A stretch of 41,364 bases of DNA from a virus: IMG/VR virus record IMGVR_UViG_3300007735_000730, positions 1 to 41,364 of that record. One strand, given 5' to 3'. This document shows positions 41,035 through 41,364 of the stretch, one piece after another. Under the pieces are notes generated by a model that was given only the letters and a program-made list of their open reading frames with translations, searched no databases and was not told the DNA's origin. A program made the translations under genes and the position numbers. Every line of letters begins with the position of its first letter. Position 1 is the first letter of the stretch.

Positions 41035-41364
41035 CTATGATGCTGTGACACTGTTCAACAATGCTTGACCCACAAGGTGATTAGGGGTCATGCCGGAATC
41101 GTATGATCTTGCACCGCCAACAGGGTTGAAGCCCCATTCAATAACTCGGCTTCCTTCAGATGGAACCCCCGTGTAAAGCGGGCTTGTTCCTACCGTGTTG
41201 TTCGTCTGCATCCCGTTGTAACCTGACTGGTAATACGAATTGGAATCGGGACGAGGATTCCGTACGGCCTGAGGATCGTCCACGGGCCACATGCCTAGCT
41301 GCAATTGCGGCTGGTCAGGCTCCCAGCAAGTCGGACATACCAGTATATTGACATTTTTTGTCTT
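41035..41364 (-). CDS. Virion-region zinc-motif protein, 5' end cut by window edge
   Basis: 110 codons are visible and the frame is still open at the right edge. The edge begins KTKNVNILVCPTCWEPDQPQ, the second half of a CxxC...CxxC zinc-ribbon known in small proteins of podovirus late operons, followed by LGMWPVDDPQAVRNPRPDSN and a glycine/serine-rich rest. The protein therefore starts outside the window. The TTG at about 41304 is probably internal. Function unknown. Confidence 0.65.
   Translation of the reverse strand, partial: KTKNVNILVCPTCWEPDQPQLQLGMWPVDDPQAVRNPRPDSNSYYQSGYNGMQTNNTVGTSPLYTGVPSEGSRVIEWGFNPVGGARSYDSGMTPNHLVGQALLNSVTAS

Noticed and set aside
1-41364. Circular closure of the window
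   Set aside because: The right edge gene expects an upstream zinc-ribbon half that the left edge (glycine-rich fibre) does not provide, so the ends do not join into one gene.
1-41364. CRISPR arrays, tRNA genes, insertion sequences or integrase/attachment sites
   Set aside because: No regularly spaced repeats, cloverleaf candidates, transposase or integrase motifs were seen on either strand.

Overview
This window is phage DNA, with no host gene recognisable in it. The right-hand late genes look like those of a short-tailed (podovirus-like) phage of a Gram-negative host: an SU10-type head-tail adaptor, a T7 gp13-like protein, a set of internal virion/ejection proteins, one 2370-residue polyvalent protein, several tail fibre proteins and a lysis cassette. 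Families such as the 3-TM holin, the ERF/YqaJ/SSB recombination set and the WVGLTDEE-type protein at 11606 are common in phages from aquatic proteobacteria, possibly Burkholderiales. That host guess is an inference and is weak. Both edges cut genes, so this is an excerpt of a larger contig. No terminase, portal, major capsid protein, DNA polymerase, integrase or tRNA is visible.

Layout: (1) 1-6434, plus strand: glycine-rich fibre proteins, fibre-associated small proteins, a 2OG-Fe(II) oxygenase, a methyltransferase/glycosyltransferase/TPR fusion broken by an apparent frameshift, then lysis cassette 1 (two small membrane proteins, holin, GH24 lysozyme). (2) 6412-9363, minus strand: recombination set 1 (YqaJ exonuclease, SSB, HNH protein, ERF annealing protein, and a 25-residue membrane peptide leading the operon). 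(3) 9364-9450: short divergent control region. (4) 9451-15963, plus strand: a nuclease-like gene, a gene-poor stretch with a strong structured-RNA candidate (9777-9933), a replication-protein domain, MazG, many small early genes, and recombination set 2 (RecB/Cas4-like nuclease, ERF, SSB-like protein, Ref-type HNH nuclease). (5) 15945-41364, minus strand: one almost gapless late operon read right to left: small virion-associated proteins, adaptor, fibres, lysis cassette 2, tail and internal virion proteins, and the giant polyvalent protein last.

The most striking property is that the window is doubled and mirrored about about 9.4 kb: late(+) then early(-), divergent promoters, early(+) then late(-). 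Each half has its own fibre block, lysis cassette, ERF protein, exonuclease, SSB-type protein and HNH protein. Two lysis genes encode about 92% identical proteins from clearly different DNA. Either this is a genuinely two-armed phage genome, a natural fusion of two related phages, or an assembly chimera; the sequence alone does not decide.

Genes inside each block are packed with ATGA/TAATG overlaps, implying translational coupling. Two single-base frame breaks (near 3487 and 6665-6669) both lie in the left arm, at or beside A/T runs.
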